A DNA stretch of 64,000 nt from Gammaproteobacteria bacterium (GTDB taxonomy: Bacteria; Pseudomonadota; Gammaproteobacteria; Eutrophobiales; Eutrophobiaceae). The stretch is taken from positions 1 to 64,000 of the forward strand of contig QKIY01000014.1 in NCBI GenBank assembly GCA_003250975.1, read 5' to 3'. Every line of letters starts with the position of its first letter. Position 1 is the first letter of the stretch. The translations under genes and the position numbers were made by a program. A model generated the notes under the pieces. That model had not been told where the DNA came from and made no database searches. It was given only the letters and a program-made list of their open reading frames with translations. This document shows, in pieces, positions 1-8,264 of this stretch.

Positions 1-145
1 GGTCGTAGGCCTTGAACTCACCACCAAATTTCTCGCCCATGACCTTGGTGATCGCTGCCGTCAGGGTCGTCTTGCCATGGTCTACGTGACCAATCGTTCC
101 CACATTTACATGCGGCTTCTTACGTTCAAATTTCTCCTTGGACAT
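1..145 (-). CDS. tuf: Elongation factor Tu, N-terminal fragment (runs off the window)
   Basis: This is the first 48 codons of EF-Tu, the GTPase that delivers aminoacyl-tRNA to the ribosome. The protein begins [20 protein letters not shown] and continues into the P-loop GHVDHGKTT, the G1 motif of translational GTPases. The ATG at 143-145 is preceded by a strong AGGAGAAAAG ribosome binding site. The rest of the gene lies beyond base 1. It is the last readable member of a minus-strand tRNA-Tyr/Gly/Thr-tuf unit, the arrangement known for tufB in enterics, so it is probably co-transcribed with the tRNAs. Confidence 0.97.
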   Translation of the reverse strand, partial: MSKEKFERKKPHVNVGTIGHVDHGKTTLTAAITKVMGEKFGGEFKAYD

Positions 146-230
146 TAACTTTTCTCCTCAGCGAAACAATTTAACAATAGCAATGTAAGACAATAATCGA
201 TTCAATTTCCGGTACAACGCCTGACAACAC

Positions 231-306
<76 letters not shown>

Positions 307-326
307 CAAACATAGCTACAAGTTTT

Positions 327-399
327 AAGTCACAAGTATGAGTCATAATAAAGATGATTCCTGAACTATCTTGTATCTTATGACTTATGGCTTTTGACT
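327..399. repeat. Imperfect inverted repeat in the spacer between tRNA-Gly and tRNA-Thr
   Basis: The left arm at 327-355 (AAGTCACAAGTATGAGTCAT, then AATAAAGAT) is an imperfect reverse complement of the right arm at 368-399 (ATCTT, then TTATGACTTATGGCTTTTGA). The arms match over about 20 positions with a few mismatches, so the tRNA precursor could form a long hairpin here. A role in processing is inference only. It could also be a chance product of this AT-rich direct-repeat-like tract. Confidence 0.45.
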
Positions 400-407
400 G
401 CATTTTT

Positions 408-481
<74 letters not shown>

Positions 482-661
482 GATATCTCTCTTCCAAGCC
501 ACGAGCTTTTATCTATCCCTAGTGGGGGGCTGCCCGCTCGTCATTTTCGCTTCGCTCCGCCTATGACTCGCTCATACCCTTATTTCCAAGCCTGCTGACA
601 TGTTTTCCACGCGACCCTACCAGCCAAATACCCACCTTTTCCCCCGCACCTTTTCAATTTC

Positions 662-747
662 TGGTGGAGGGGGTAGGATTCGAACCTACGAAGACATAAG
701 TCAGCAGATTTACAGTCTGCCCCCGTTGGCCGCTTGGGTACCCCTCC
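662..747 (-). tRNA. tRNA-Tyr (anticodon GTA)
   Basis: This is a class II tRNA of 86 bases with a long variable arm. The acceptor stem is GGAGGGG/CCCCTCC, the anticodon loop CTGTAAA lies on a GCAGA/TCTGC stem, the T-arm is GGTTCGAATCC, and CCA is encoded at 662-664. The anticodon GTA reads tyrosine codons. It is the promoter-proximal gene of the tRNA-tuf unit. The 180-base spacer to tRNA-Gly holds no gene that I can recognise. Confidence 0.96.
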
Positions 748-763
748 GAAAAGTAAGCCGACG

Positions 764-792
764 ATTTTCAATGAATTAGAAAACCCTGTCAA
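764..792 (-). promoter_or_regulatory. Sigma70 promoter of the tRNA-Tyr/Gly/Thr-tuf unit
   Basis: On the minus strand a perfect -35 TTGACA (787-792) is separated by 17 bases from a -10 GAAAAT (764-769, four of six consensus matches). It is followed by the GC-rich stretch CGTCGGC. A consensus -35 with a GC-rich discriminator is typical of stringently controlled stable-RNA promoters. Transcription would start about 10 bases before tRNA-Tyr. The regulation is inferred from the sequence type. Confidence 0.7.
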
Positions 793-809
793 CAACCTTG
801 CCGGTGAAT

Positions 810-1367
810 TTATCCCCCTGAGCGAAGGATTTTTCCGGTTAACCCATCCCTGATCGGGGTCGTATGGGCCAGCCCACCCAACTCTCCTGGCACAATATAG
901 TCCAGCTCCCCGTCAAAATATTGTCTGACCTTCAATATGGACCTGGCGGGCGGTAAGAGGGAGGGATTGGCGCTGGTGGAAACCAGGGGTCCGGCCTCCG
1001 CACACAGGGACATGACGATTTCATGGTTGCTGACGCGAACGGCCACAGATTCATGGTCCCCCCTTATCCAGGCGGGGACTGCCGGCCTGGCAGGTAATAC
1101 CCAGGTAACGGGTCCAGGCCAGGTAGATATCACCCTATCCCTGATCCCCTCGTCCGGGATGACGATATATGGCAACAGTTGTTCCAGAGAGGACGCCACC
1201 AGGATCAGGCCCTTGCGGATAGATCGGTATTTCAGTTCCAGGATCCGTAAAACGGCAGGCCAGCAGTGGGGCAGACAACCCAGTCCATAGACAGCCTCGG
1301 TAGGATAGGCAATCACCCCCCCCGCTTGGAGGGCCCTGATTGCCATGCGTAAATGCCAGGAATTCAA
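810..1367 (-). CDS. tsaC: L-threonylcarbamoyladenylate synthase (TsaC/Sua5/YrdC family)
   Basis: The enzyme makes threonylcarbamoyl-AMP from threonine, bicarbonate and ATP, the first step of t6A37 synthesis in ANN-decoding tRNAs. The 185 residues cover only the YrdC domain, as in E. coli TsaC, with no Sua5 C-terminal extension. Conserved segments are YPTEAVYGLGC (21-31), KYRSIRKGLILVAS (46-59) and STSAN (130-134). The first in-frame start is a TTG at 1367, which aligns with the family N-terminus (NSWHLRMAIRALQAGGVIAY). An ATG at 1346 would cut the first helix, and neither has a clear ribosome binding site. It follows topA by 21 bases and is probably co-transcribed with it. Confidence 0.92.
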   Translation of the reverse strand: MNSWHLRMAIRALQAGGVIAYPTEAVYGLGCLPHCWPAVLRILELKYRSIRKGLILVASSLEQLLPYIVIPDEGIRDRVISTWPGPVTWVLPARPAVPAWIRGDHESVAVRVSNHEIVMSLCAEAGPLVSTSANPSLLPPARSILKVRQYFDGELDYIVPGELGGLAHTTPIRDGLTGKILRSGG

Positions 1368-1388
1368 GCGGCTTTGGCCAGTATCGGG

Positions 1389-3701
1389 TTACCCCGTTTT
1401 GCGGCGAACCCTTCTCCCACCCCGGGCCGGAGCCTCAGCAAGGATGGTCTGAGACTCTTCAAGAGTCAAGCTGGCAGGCTCACGATCCTTGGGAATCTTC
1501 GCGTTCTTCTTTCCATCCGTAATATAAGGCCCGTAACGGCCATTGAGGATGGAAATGCCGGCATCCTTGAAGACCTTGATTTCTTTTTCGGCATCGGCCT
1601 TTTTCTTTTCCGCAATGAGTTCGAGGGCTCGTTCCAGGCCGACGGTATAAGGGTCATCCTCCTTTTTCAGCGAGACGAATTTGCTGCCATAACGGATATA
1701 AGGGCCGAATCGCCCGATATTGGCCGCAACCTCTTCACCCTCAGGTGTTTCACCCAGCAGGCGGGGTAGTTTAAAGAGTTCCAGGGCCTCGTCCAGTTCA
1801 ATAGTGTCCATCCGTTGACCTGGCCGCAGGCCAGCAAATTTGGGTTTTTCGTCATCTTCACGGGTACCGATCTGGACATAGGGTCCGTATCGACCCATCC
1901 TGACAGATACTGGCAAACCGCTTTTGGGGTCGATGCCGAGTTCACGGGCCTGGGTCGCCTCCTTACGGCTGACATTTTCCTCCTTGTCTTTTACCTTTTT
2001 CTCAAAGGCCTTCCAGAATTTCCGCAGAAGCGGGATCCAGTCCTTCTCTCCCCGTGACACGGCGTCCAGTTCATCCTCAAGACGGGCAGTAAACTCGTAA
2101 TCGACATAATCAGTAAAGTGTTCTGTCAGAAATTTATTCACGATCCGGCCAACATCTGTGGGGATAAACCGCTTGTTATCGAGTTCAACATATTCCCTCT
2201 GCAGCAGCGTGGAGATAATGCTGGCATACGTGGAGGGACGCCCTATGCCAAATTCTTCCAGAGACTTGACCAGGCTGGCCTCGGTATACCTGGGGGGAGG
2301 TTCGGTAAAATGCTGTTCCGAGCGTATCTCCTTCAAATCAACAATATCGCCTTTTTTCAGGGGAGGTAGCGTACCCTGATCCGTTTCCTGTCCTGAATCA
2401 TCCTGGCCTTCGAGGTAGACTGCCATAAAACCCGGATCTGCGATCGTTGATCCGGTGGCACGAAAAATATTGCCCTTGCCGCAATCAAAATCCACAGAAA
2501 CTGTATTAATTGTCGCATGTTTCATCTGGCTGGCGACCGTGCGTTTCCATATCAATTCGTACAATTTGAACTGATCACTAGTGAGCTTCGTTTTGATCTC
2601 CTTTGGAATCCGATATACGGATGTTGGCCGGATTCCTTCATGAGCCTCCTGCGCATTTTTCGATTTTGTCTTAAACTCTCGAGACTTGACCGGCCGGTTA
2701 TCCGCTCCGTATCGCTCGGCAATAAATGCCCTGATCTCTTCAAGGGCTTCCTCGGCAAGCGTAACAGAATCCGTCCTCATGTAGGTTATAAGACCGACCG
2801 CACCATCTCCTATATCAATACCTTCATACAGCTGCTGTGCGACACGCATCGTACGCTGTGCAGTGAAACCAAGTTTCCGGATGGCCTCCTGCTGCATAGT
2901 TGATGTAATAAAGGGTGCCGATGGCTGCCTTTTGCGTTGCTTCTTTTCGATCGTACTGACTGTCAGTTTGCCATTAGCCAACTTTAATAGTTTATCTCTT
3001 GCTGCATTGGCAGTATCAGCATCGGTAATACTAAACTGCTTAAGCTTTTCATTATCAAGATGCGTCAGTTTTGATGAAAATTCCGAATTCTCACGTTGCA
3101 GGTCTGCTTCAATTGTCCAGTATTCCCTTGATTCAAATTTTTCGATTTCCTCTTCCCGCTCGACAATCATACGCAAGGCAGGACTTTGTACCCTGCCGGC
3201 AGAAAGACCACGGCGTATTTTTTTCCATAATAATGGGGAAAGGTTGAAACCAACAAGGTAATCAAGCGCCCGTCTGGCCTGTTGTGCATTAATGAGTTCT
3301 ATAGACAGTTCCCTTGGATGCGCAATGGATTGCTCAATCGCCGACTTGGTTACTTCATAAAATACTACTCGATGAACATCTTTCCCCTTCAAAGCGTTTC
3401 TTTCCTTGAGCAACTCATATAAATGCCAGGAAATGGCTTCACCTTCACGGTCGGGGTCAGTCGCCAGATAAAGTGTGTCTGCCTTTTTAAGCGCCTTGGC
3501 TATGGCATCAACCTGCTTGCTGCTTTTCTCTATAGGTTCGTACTTCATTGCAAAATCATGTTCCGTATCCACTGCGCCGGCCTTGGGCAGCAAATCACGC
3601 ACATGACCATACGAGGCAAGAACTTCGTAGTCCTTTCCAAGATAACGATTTAGTGTCTTTGCCTTTGCCGGCGATTCTACAATGACTAGAGATTTGCTCA
3701 T
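1389..3701 (-). CDS. topA: DNA topoisomerase I (type IA)
   Basis: This enzyme relaxes negative supercoils through a 5'-phosphotyrosyl intermediate. The Toprim domain begins at residue 4 (LVIVESPAKAKT) and carries the acidic DPDREGE cluster at 82-88. The catalytic tyrosine is Y307 in GLITYMRTDS. The C-terminus holds three GRYGPY-type repeats (GRYGPYVQIG, GRFGPYIRYG, GRYGPYITDG) and ends in a basic RRVRRKTG tail. The four-cysteine zinc fingers found at the C-terminus of E. coli TopA are absent, so the protein is 770 rather than about 865 residues. It lies downstream of smg and upstream of tsaC, all on minus. Confidence 0.97.
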   Translation of the reverse strand: MSKSLVIVESPAKAKTLNRYLGKDYEVLASYGHVRDLLPKAGAVDTEHDFAMKYEPIEKSSKQVDAIAKALKKADTLYLATDPDREGEAISWHLYELLKERNALKGKDVHRVVFYEVTKSAIEQSIAHPRELSIELINAQQARRALDYLVGFNLSPLLWKKIRRGLSAGRVQSPALRMIVEREEEIEKFESREYWTIEADLQRENSEFSSKLTHLDNEKLKQFSITDADTANAARDKLLKLANGKLTVSTIEKKQRKRQPSAPFITSTMQQEAIRKLGFTAQRTMRVAQQLYEGIDIGDGAVGLITYMRTDSVTLAEEALEEIRAFIAERYGADNRPVKSREFKTKSKNAQEAHEGIRPTSVYRIPKEIKTKLTSDQFKLYELIWKRTVASQMKHATINTVSVDFDCGKGNIFRATGSTIADPGFMAVYLEGQDDSGQETDQGTLPPLKKGDIVDLKEIRSEQHFTEPPPRYTEASLVKSLEEFGIGRPSTYASIISTLLQREYVELDNKRFIPTDVGRIVNKFLTEHFTDYVDYEFTARLEDELDAVSRGEKDWIPLLRKFWKAFEKKVKDKEENVSRKEATQARELGIDPKSGLPVSVRMGRYGPYVQIGTREDDEKPKFAGLRPGQRMDTIELDEALELFKLPRLLGETPEGEEVAANIGRFGPYIRYGSKFVSLKKEDDPYTVGLERALELIAEKKKADAEKEIKVFKDAGISILNGRYGPYITDGKKNAKIPKDREPASLTLEESQTILAEAPARGGRRVRRKTG

Positions 3702-3764
3702 ATTGAATTACAGGACAAAATTAATTTCGCAGGAATTTAAAACAACCCGATGGGGAGACGCCGT

Positions 3765-4247
3765 TTAATGAAGGCTTGTGCTTAAATCGTCCATGACAAT
3801 GTCTTCCATCCAGGTAATAGCAGCCTCCTTGTCAGGCTGGTTAAACAGGACCATAAGAACCACCCACTTCAGACGTTGTAAATCAATTTCACAGCTTTCA
3901 AGTGCCATAATCCGGTCAATTACCAACTCACGTTCCTTTGTATTTAATACCTTTGCCTGTTCAAGAAACAACAGAAAACCCCGACACTCTGCATCCAGTC
4001 TCTCCAGTTCCTGATCACTGAAAAGACGTATTGAAGATAGCTCTGATGACAATGTTGATGTATCAACATACTCTCTCTGGCTGGCCAGCCCTTCAAGCCA
4101 GGAAAATGCCTTGTCGATCTGTGATTCTACGAAACCGGCTTCTATAAGCTGGGTCTTGAGTGACTCTTGATCGGGGACAAACTCAAGTTCATCTCCTACA
4201 TAGTTATCAAATATATACATTAATACATCCAAAACAGTTTCTTTCAT
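3765..4247 (-). CDS. smg: Smg family protein (DUF494)
   Basis: Smg is a small, largely helical and acidic protein of unknown biochemical role that is usually encoded between dprA and topA, as here. I place the start at the ATG of MKETVLDVLMYIFDNY. It aligns with the usual M(F)DVLMYLFETY opening, and its ATG overlaps the dprA stop (TAATG). An in-frame upstream codon at 4286 would add 13 residues of dprA-overlapping sequence. The 160 residues match the family length of about 157. No catalytic motif is visible. Confidence 0.9.
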   Translation of the reverse strand: MKETVLDVLMYIFDNYVGDELEFVPDQESLKTQLIEAGFVESQIDKAFSWLEGLASQREYVDTSTLSSELSSIRLFSDQELERLDAECRGFLLFLEQAKVLNTKERELVIDRIMALESCEIDLQRLKWVVLMVLFNQPDKEAAITWMEDIVMDDLSTSLH

Positions 4248-5362
4248 TAAAATAGTCTCTGATTTGTTCTTGTATAAAGGCCGCATGGATCAGATTTCAC
4301 CACGCCCTTAACCTCAAGTTGTGAAAGCATGGAGGAAACAGCATCTGCCGTCAATCCGCTAAGTTCAATCAATCTATCGGGGGAAATGGGTTCATACCCT
4401 ATACATTCCAGCAATAATTTGCTGTCGGGGTCAAGCCCCGAAATGGGAGCATGCCAAGTTGATTCAGCCGAATTCCCCGTTAATACAGGGTCAAACCGGT
4501 ATTTCAATTCTTCAAGTACGTCCTCATTTGATTCTATCAGCTTCGCACCCTGCTTGATCATATAATGGCTTCCCCTGGCCAGGGGATTGTAGATCGAACC
4601 CGGCACGGCGAAGACCTCACGTCCCTGCTCTATTGCATGGCGGGCAGTTATAAGAGAGCCGCTTTTTACCGCTGCTTCCACAATAATAACCCCCAAACTC
4701 ATACCACTGATAATGCGGTTTCGCCGGGGAAAATTTTCCGGTTTTGGCGGCATGCCGGTGGCAAACTCCGAAATTACTGCACCTTGCACTTGGATCTCAT
4801 TCGCAAGCGATTTATGCCTGGCAGGATAGACCTTGTCAGGGCCGCTGCCCAGCACAGCTATAGTGTGACCACCGGCATCCAGCGCCCCCTTGTGTGCGCA
4901 ATAATCAATGCCCAGTGCAAGACCGCTTGTGATCGTTAATCCCGTATTCACCAAGTGTCCCGCAAATGATCGCGCAGTTTGTCTCCCCATATGAGAGGGA
5001 TTGCGGCTGCCAACGATTGCAATCTGGGGTCGCAGCAAAACATCACGATCACCACTTACAAATAACACCGGTGGAGCATCGGAGATCTCTTTCAACAAGG
5101 GCGGATAACATGCATCCGCCTGTGAAACCAGAAAATGGCCAGGCTGCTCCAGCCACCTGAGATCCTGCTCGATATCCTTCACTTCAGGTTCTTTTAAATA
5201 ACAGACGGACCTGTCTGGTATGCCAAGGGCTTTCAGTTCCGGTTCCAGGGCGGCAAGAATATTTTCCGGTGAACCGTATAATTCAATCAACTTGTTGATA
5301 TGTGAGGGACCCAGGCCGGGCGCTCTCGCAAGAACCAGCAGACTTCTCTGCATGTCATCCAT
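4247..5362 (-). CDS. dprA: DNA-processing protein DprA
   Basis: DprA loads RecA on incoming single-stranded DNA during natural transformation. An N-terminal helical (SAM-like) region (LVLARAPGLGPSHINKLIEL) precedes the Rossmann-like core with IAIVGSRNPSHMGRQTA, SGLALGID, VLGSGPDKVYP and SGSLITARHAIEQGREVFAV. A winged-helix domain follows at the C-terminus (SPDRLIELSGLTADAVSSML). The length of 371 residues is normal. The stop overlaps the smg start, which implies translational coupling. DprA is also kept in bacteria without proven competence, so its presence alone does not show transformability. Confidence 0.95.
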   Translation of the reverse strand: MDDMQRSLLVLARAPGLGPSHINKLIELYGSPENILAALEPELKALGIPDRSVCYLKEPEVKDIEQDLRWLEQPGHFLVSQADACYPPLLKEISDAPPVLFVSGDRDVLLRPQIAIVGSRNPSHMGRQTARSFAGHLVNTGLTITSGLALGIDYCAHKGALDAGGHTIAVLGSGPDKVYPARHKSLANEIQVQGAVISEFATGMPPKPENFPRRNRIISGMSLGVIIVEAAVKSGSLITARHAIEQGREVFAVPGSIYNPLARGSHYMIKQGAKLIESNEDVLEELKYRFDPVLTGNSAESTWHAPISGLDPDSKLLLECIGYEPISPDRLIELSGLTADAVSSMLSQLEVKGVVKSDPCGLYTRTNQRLF

Positions 5363-5427
5363 GACGTTTCTCCCTGTTAATTTATATATTCATTTTGCAG
5401 ATATATATGCATGCCTTGCAAGCCCGG

Positions 5428-5453
5428 AAAAAAAACAGCGCCACAAGGCGCTG
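5428..5453 (-). terminator. Rho-independent terminator after the LysM gene
   Basis: Read on minus, a perfect 7-bp stem CAGCGCC/GGCGCTG with a 4-base loop (5436-5453) is followed at once by eight T residues (5428-5435). It lies 32 bases after the LysM gene stop and 66 bases before the dprA start. It should therefore separate the LysM transcript from the dprA-smg-topA-tsaC operon. Confidence 0.9.
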
Positions 5454-5484
5454 CTTATACATTCACTGAGTGATTTGCTTTATA

Positions 5485-6660
5485 TCAAAGATTTCTCACG
5501 CTGTCATAGAGATGCATGGGGGCAACAGCCTCCATTACCAGGGCATAACTCAGATTATCAAAGGTACGAAAGACCATGATGACACCGGCGTACTCTGCAG
5601 GTAACTGTACTGTTTCACTCTTGGCCGCCTGTCTACCAAGATAACCAATTAAGTCCGTATCTTCGATTGTTTCCCGATATTTATATTTCTTGGTGGTATT
5701 TGTATCTGCCCCGGTTGCAATATAATCCTCGACCGTTTCACCGCTCTGGTATACACCGAGTACTGTACCCGCCTGCATCCCGTCTTCATGACCGAGGTCC
5801 ACCACGATTATCTGGAATTGCCCGATCTCCGAAACGCCATCTATAACAGAAATAACATTACCACTGACCTCGTGGTCAGGCGTTACAGGAATAAAATCTC
5901 TGTTTAGCTCATCGCCGGATTCCTCGGCGAGGCGGTCACCAATCAGAACTTCCCGGTTTGATTCCGAAACAATAAATGATGCAGGATCACCTGTTCTCGT
6001 AACGTACGCATCTCCTACATAGAGGGCCTCATAGCCCAAGATCTTTTTCTCATCTTTCACAGGGTTGATATAGGCCGGACCTTTTCGGTATATCGCATAA
6101 CGTTTACCTTCTGATTCATCAGGCATGCCACGCACATATATCTTGTTGCCAGAACCAGCAATCAGGTGCTGGTCATAGCTGGAGACCACATAAGGCCAAT
6201 CATCCATTTCATTCTCGCCCACAACCAGGGGCCGCGTCAGAAATTGCTCAATGATATCGATAGGAATGGTGGGTATTGCACTTTCTCGATCATAGACACG
6301 AATCTGCGGCTCGAGTCTGACATACCGGTCATCCCCTGCGCCTTCGACAACCTCACGCTCTTTGCCTTCCTCTACTACACCCCTCTCCTTGATAAGCAGA
6401 TAGGGCTTGCCATCAATATAATCCAGAGCAACGATGTCCCCGGGATAAATCAGGTGGGGATTTTCTATATGTGGATTCACCCTCCAGACCTTGGGCCACA
6501 CCCATGGATTTGCCAAAAACCGGTCGGAAATATCCCATAAGGTATCCCCCTTAACGACGACATAGAGATCCGGGTGATCAGGTCTGACCTGAACCTCTTC
6601 CGCCTGGCAGACAACAGCGGCTGATATTAATGTAATAATTATTAAGAATTTATTCAGCAT
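5485..6660 (-). CDS. Secreted LysM-domain peptidoglycan-binding protein
   Basis: A signal peptide (MLNKFLIIITLISAAVVCQA) directs export. One LysM domain follows at about residues 33-77 (YVVVKGDTLWDISDRFL through HLIYPGDIVAL), the module that binds N-acetylglucosamine chains of peptidoglycan. The remaining 310 residues have no enzymatic motif that I recognise. LysM proteins of this size next to dprA and divergent from def are common in gammaproteobacteria. The role is probably envelope maintenance, which is inference. It is a single-gene unit with its own terminator. Confidence 0.88.
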   Translation of the reverse strand: MLNKFLIIITLISAAVVCQAEEVQVRPDHPDLYVVVKGDTLWDISDRFLANPWVWPKVWRVNPHIENPHLIYPGDIVALDYIDGKPYLLIKERGVVEEGKEREVVEGAGDDRYVRLEPQIRVYDRESAIPTIPIDIIEQFLTRPLVVGENEMDDWPYVVSSYDQHLIAGSGNKIYVRGMPDESEGKRYAIYRKGPAYINPVKDEKKILGYEALYVGDAYVTRTGDPASFIVSESNREVLIGDRLAEESGDELNRDFIPVTPDHEVSGNVISVIDGVSEIGQFQIIVVDLGHEDGMQAGTVLGVYQSGETVEDYIATGADTNTTKKYKYRETIEDTDLIGYLGRQAAKSETVQLPAEYAGVIMVFRTFDNLSYALVMEAVAPMHLYDSVRNL

Positions 6661-6769
6661 GTCTATTACCTTACACTCATTCCTTAATGTAGATTAGCAA
6701 AAAGTCTAGCAAAATATCGGCTAGAGTACACACTTTCTTATGTAATATGTGTGAACTAGTTTTTTTTTG

Positions 6770-6775
6770 TATACT
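6770..6775 (+). promoter_or_regulatory. Likely -10 box for the def operon
   Basis: TATACT (five of six consensus matches) lies 33 bases before the def start, just after a T-rich run. No good -35 is present at 16-18 bases. A CACAC...GTGTG inverted repeat at 6731-6753 occupies that position and could bind an activator or repressor. This is a weak call based on one hexamer. Confidence 0.35.
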
Positions 6776-6808
6776 ATCAGTAAGTTATTAATCTTTTGAG
6801 AATCCCGT

Positions 6809-7330
6809 ATGGCGTTACTTGAGGTATTACATTTCCCCAACCCAAGATTACGGCTGAAGGCACAGGCGGTCGAGTCGGTGGACGAATCTATCAGGACCCT
6901 GGCACGAGACATGCTTGAGACGATGTATACAGAGGGCGGCATCGGCCTGGCAGCGACCCAGGTTGATGCCCAAAAAAGGGTGATCGTGATCGACCTTTCA
7001 GAAGACAGGAATGAACCTATCTACTTGATTAACCCGGAAATTACTGAACTTGAAGGAAGTGAGCAAATGAAGGAGGGATGCCTTTCTGTGCCCGGATATT
7101 ATGACTTGGTGGAAAGGGCAGAAAAAATCCGCTTCCGTTATCTAGACCTTGACGGAAATACGATCGAACGTGAGGCAGATGGCCTGCTTGCTGTCTGTGT
7201 ACAGCATGAGATTGATCATCTCGATGGTAAGTTATTCATTGACTACCTCTCCCCCCTGAAGCAGCAGCGATTGCGAAAAAAACTGGAAAAGCAGGAAAGG
7301 CTGGAGCGACATCAGGCGCAGGTCCTCTAG
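6809..7330 (+). CDS. def: Peptide deformylase
   Basis: It removes the N-formyl group from nascent proteins. All three metal and catalytic motifs are present: [17 protein letters not shown] (metal-binding Cys) and QHEIDHLDG (two metal-binding His and the catalytic Glu). The length of 173 residues is typical of the type I enzyme. The gene opens a plus-strand operon and is followed after one base by fmt, which makes the formyl-Met-tRNA that starts those chains. Confidence 0.97.
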   Translation: MALLEVLHFPNPRLRLKAQAVESVDESIRTLARDMLETMYTEGGIGLAATQVDAQKRVIVIDLSEDRNEPIYLINPEITELEGSEQMKEGCLSVPGYYDLVERAEKIRFRYLDLDGNTIEREADGLLAVCVQHEIDHLDGKLFIDYLSPLKQQRLRKKLEKQERLERHQAQVL

Positions 7331-7331
7331 A

Positions 7332-8252
7332 GTGAAACTACGCCTGGCCTTCGCCGGCACGCCCGAGTTGGCAGCGACGGTACTCAGGGCCTTACTGGAT
7401 GCGGGCCGTCATTCTGTCGAATGCGTCTATACTCAACCGGATCGACCCGCTGGCCGTGGCAGGAAACTCAAACCCAGCCCGGTCAAGGAACTGGCACTGG
7501 AGCGGGGGCTGACGCTATACCAACCCGAGACAGCCGCCGGGATGGACCCAGACTATCAATTACAGGAACTGGACCTGCTTGTCGTTGTGGCCTATGGCAT
7601 GCTCCTGCCAGCCGATATCATCAAACGCCCCAGGCTGGGCAGTATCAATATCCACACTTCGCTGCTACCCCGTTGGCGTGGGGCGGCTCCCATCCAGCGT
7701 GCAATCGAGGCCGGTGACCGGGAAACTGGCGTCAGTATCATGCAAATGGACGCGGGTCTGGATACGGGCCCTGTCCTGGCCCAGGCAAGCTGCCCGATAG
7801 GACCGCGGGATACAAGTAGTGACCTGCAAGACCGGTTGGCCAGTTTAGGCGCAGACTGCCTTGCCAAGACACTGGACCTGATGGCGGCAGGTGCGATAAC
7901 TCCCGTCCCACAGGACAATCGGCAAGCAAGCTACGCCCATAAGATCACCAAGGCCGAGGCGCGGCTTGACTGGTCCCGACCGGCGGCGGATCTCGAACGC
8001 ACCATTCGCGCGTTCAACCCTCACCCCATCGCCTATGGTGATCTTAAGGGCCAGGTTTTCCGTATTTGGGAAGCGGAGGCCATAGGGCTAAGTTGCATGG
8101 AAGACCCCGGGACTATTCTTACATGCAGCAGGCAGGGAATTGATGTCTGTACCGGGGATGGCGTGCTTCGTTTATTGCAGATCCAGCCTGCCGGTAAACG
8201 TACCATGACAGTCGCAGAATTCATTAACGGGCAACCAGATTTTTTTAATTAG
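7332..8252 (+). CDS. fmt: Methionyl-tRNA formyltransferase
   Basis: It formylates initiator Met-tRNA using 10-formyltetrahydrofolate. The N-terminal formyltransferase fold carries N106, H108 and D144 in SINIHTSLLPRWRGAAPI and AGLDTGPVL, at the same numbers as in E. coli Fmt. The C-terminal OB-like domain begins near residue 205 (KAEARLDWSRPA). The start is a GTG immediately after the def stop, giving KLRLAFAGTPE, which matches the family N-terminus. Length is 306 residues. The base composition is GC-richer than the downstream ntrYX. Confidence 0.96.
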   Translation: MKLRLAFAGTPELAATVLRALLDAGRHSVECVYTQPDRPAGRGRKLKPSPVKELALERGLTLYQPETAAGMDPDYQLQELDLLVVVAYGMLLPADIIKRPRLGSINIHTSLLPRWRGAAPIQRAIEAGDRETGVSIMQMDAGLDTGPVLAQASCPIGPRDTSSDLQDRLASLGADCLAKTLDLMAAGAITPVPQDNRQASYAHKITKAEARLDWSRPAADLERTIRAFNPHPIAYGDLKGQVFRIWEAEAIGLSCMEDPGTILTCSRQGIDVCTGDGVLRLLQIQPAGKRTMTVAEFINGQPDFFN

Positions 8253-8264
8253 AACAATAAGTTA

